Positions 63,427 to 64,000 of a stretch of 64,000 nucleotides of DNA are shown here, in pieces; position 1 is the stretch's first letter; every line of letters begins with the position of its first letter. Position numbers and translations under genes: made by a program. The notes beneath the pieces are model-generated. The model was not told where the DNA came from. It worked only from the letters and a program-made list of their open reading frames with translations, and ran no database searches. This DNA is from Neorhizobium tomejilense (GTDB lineage Bacteria > Pseudomonadota > Alphaproteobacteria > Rhizobiales > Rhizobiaceae): assembly GCA_002968845.1 (NCBI GenBank), contig PVBG01000017.1, positions 1 to 64,000 of the forward strand, written 5' to 3'.

Positions 63427-64000
63427 CTTGATCCTTTTCACTCGTTCCGTGGAGCCGAACGTGCTTCACATCAGGACGCATTGGGGACTGTGTATGGTCG
63501 CTATGGGCCGCAAGACATGGAACGCGAGCCGATCGACCTGTTCGAAAGCACGCCCTCATCCGTCCCAAGGCTCGAGCCTTCGCCGTGCTTCGCAAGTTAC
63601 GACAAAACCCAAGGTCGGTCGTTTTCCGAGCCGAGCCCTAGGTTATCTGCGTATCGCAAGTGGATCGTATCGCTTTGAACCGTCGTGGCAACAGCATCAA
63701 AAGGTTTAGGAAGAGCCGACATTCGTCGCAGCCAAATCATTAAGAGTCCTCCGAGAATGAGGATTGCTTTGGCCGGGGCGAGACGATCTACGATCCCTGG
63801 CCGGCTACCGGCTTCACTTGATGATACTTCTCTCTGAAGCCGATGCCGCAGTGGTTAAACGTGCAGTTTGGTCCGTCGCGCTGACCTAGTTCGGAACCGC
63901 GGCTGAGCAAAGGCAGATATGGAAGATGTCTCCGAACCCGCGTCCGGCAGATCAAAACCTCTGCGGGGCCGCGCCCTCGATCATCTCCAATGCCAGCCTG
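63427..64000. other. terminal region with no confident gene
   Basis: 574 bases. It must hold the promoter for the leftward polymerase unit. A plus-strand frame from ATG 63919 (AAAGG upstream) runs off the window as MEDVSEPASGRSKPLRGR... A minus-strand frame enters from the right and ends at about 63952 as ...LALEMIEGAAPQRF. Only one, if either, can be real, and the window ends too soon to decide. Confidence 0.4.

Noticed and set aside
63428..63709. A 93-codon plus-strand frame near the right end
   Set aside because: Arginine- and serine-rich text, no ribosome site, antisense to the start of a possible leftward gene.

Overview
The window reads as chromosomal or large-replicon DNA of a rhizobium-like alphaproteobacterium (Hyphomicrobiales, probably Rhizobiaceae). 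The support is high GC, dense small-molecule ABC importers, and an exopolysaccharide (EPS) cluster whose sugar transferase and outer-membrane export protein look like rhizobial ExoY and ExoF. No species call is possible from the sequence alone.

Left edge and island: an intact initiator tRNA-Met (50-126) is followed by about 39.6 kb of accessory genes. The last 15 bases of the tRNA plus flank (114-128) recur exactly at 39738-39752, where a nucleoside hydrolase gene is cut off. I read 127-39752 as a tRNA-fMet-integrated genomic island or its remnant. I see no integrase or transposase in it.

Island contents: (1) 392-9041, two ribose-type (CUT2) sugar importers, a sugar epimerase/dehydrogenase and a LacI-family regulator, arranged divergently. 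(2) 9659-20510, a co-directional set for uptake and breakdown of a nitrogenous cyclic compound: hydantoin racemase-like, hydantoinase/allantoinase-like, DapA-like and DapB-like enzymes, an amino-acid-type ABC importer with a permease-ATPase fusion, a GntR regulator, an amino acid oxidase-like flavoenzyme, a cupin and a creatininase-family amidohydrolase. The exact substrate is unknown. (3) 20702-27055, an acetyltransferase, a GH43-like protein, an orphan binding protein with an M28-like protein, and a BCCT transporter. (4) 27827-39736, DUF1028, RidA and a flavin monooxygenase divergent from a LysR regulator, then GH3 beta-glucosidase, M20 deacylase, a polyamine/opine-type ABC importer and the broken nucleoside hydrolase.

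EPS region (about 40.1-63.4 kb): an apparently complete Wzx/Wzy-type exopolysaccharide locus. It has an ExoX-like small regulator, ExoY-like initiating transferase, five glycosyltransferase genes (one a GT4-GT2 fusion), flippase, polymerase, chain-length protein with a degenerate kinase domain, ExoF-like export protein and GH16 glycanase. It also holds less usual members: a UGM-like flavoprotein, a GMC oxidoreductase, an epimerase, a possible 2-oxoglutarate oxygenase and a HAD-domain protein. A 15-bp motif shared by two divergent promoter regions suggests common control.
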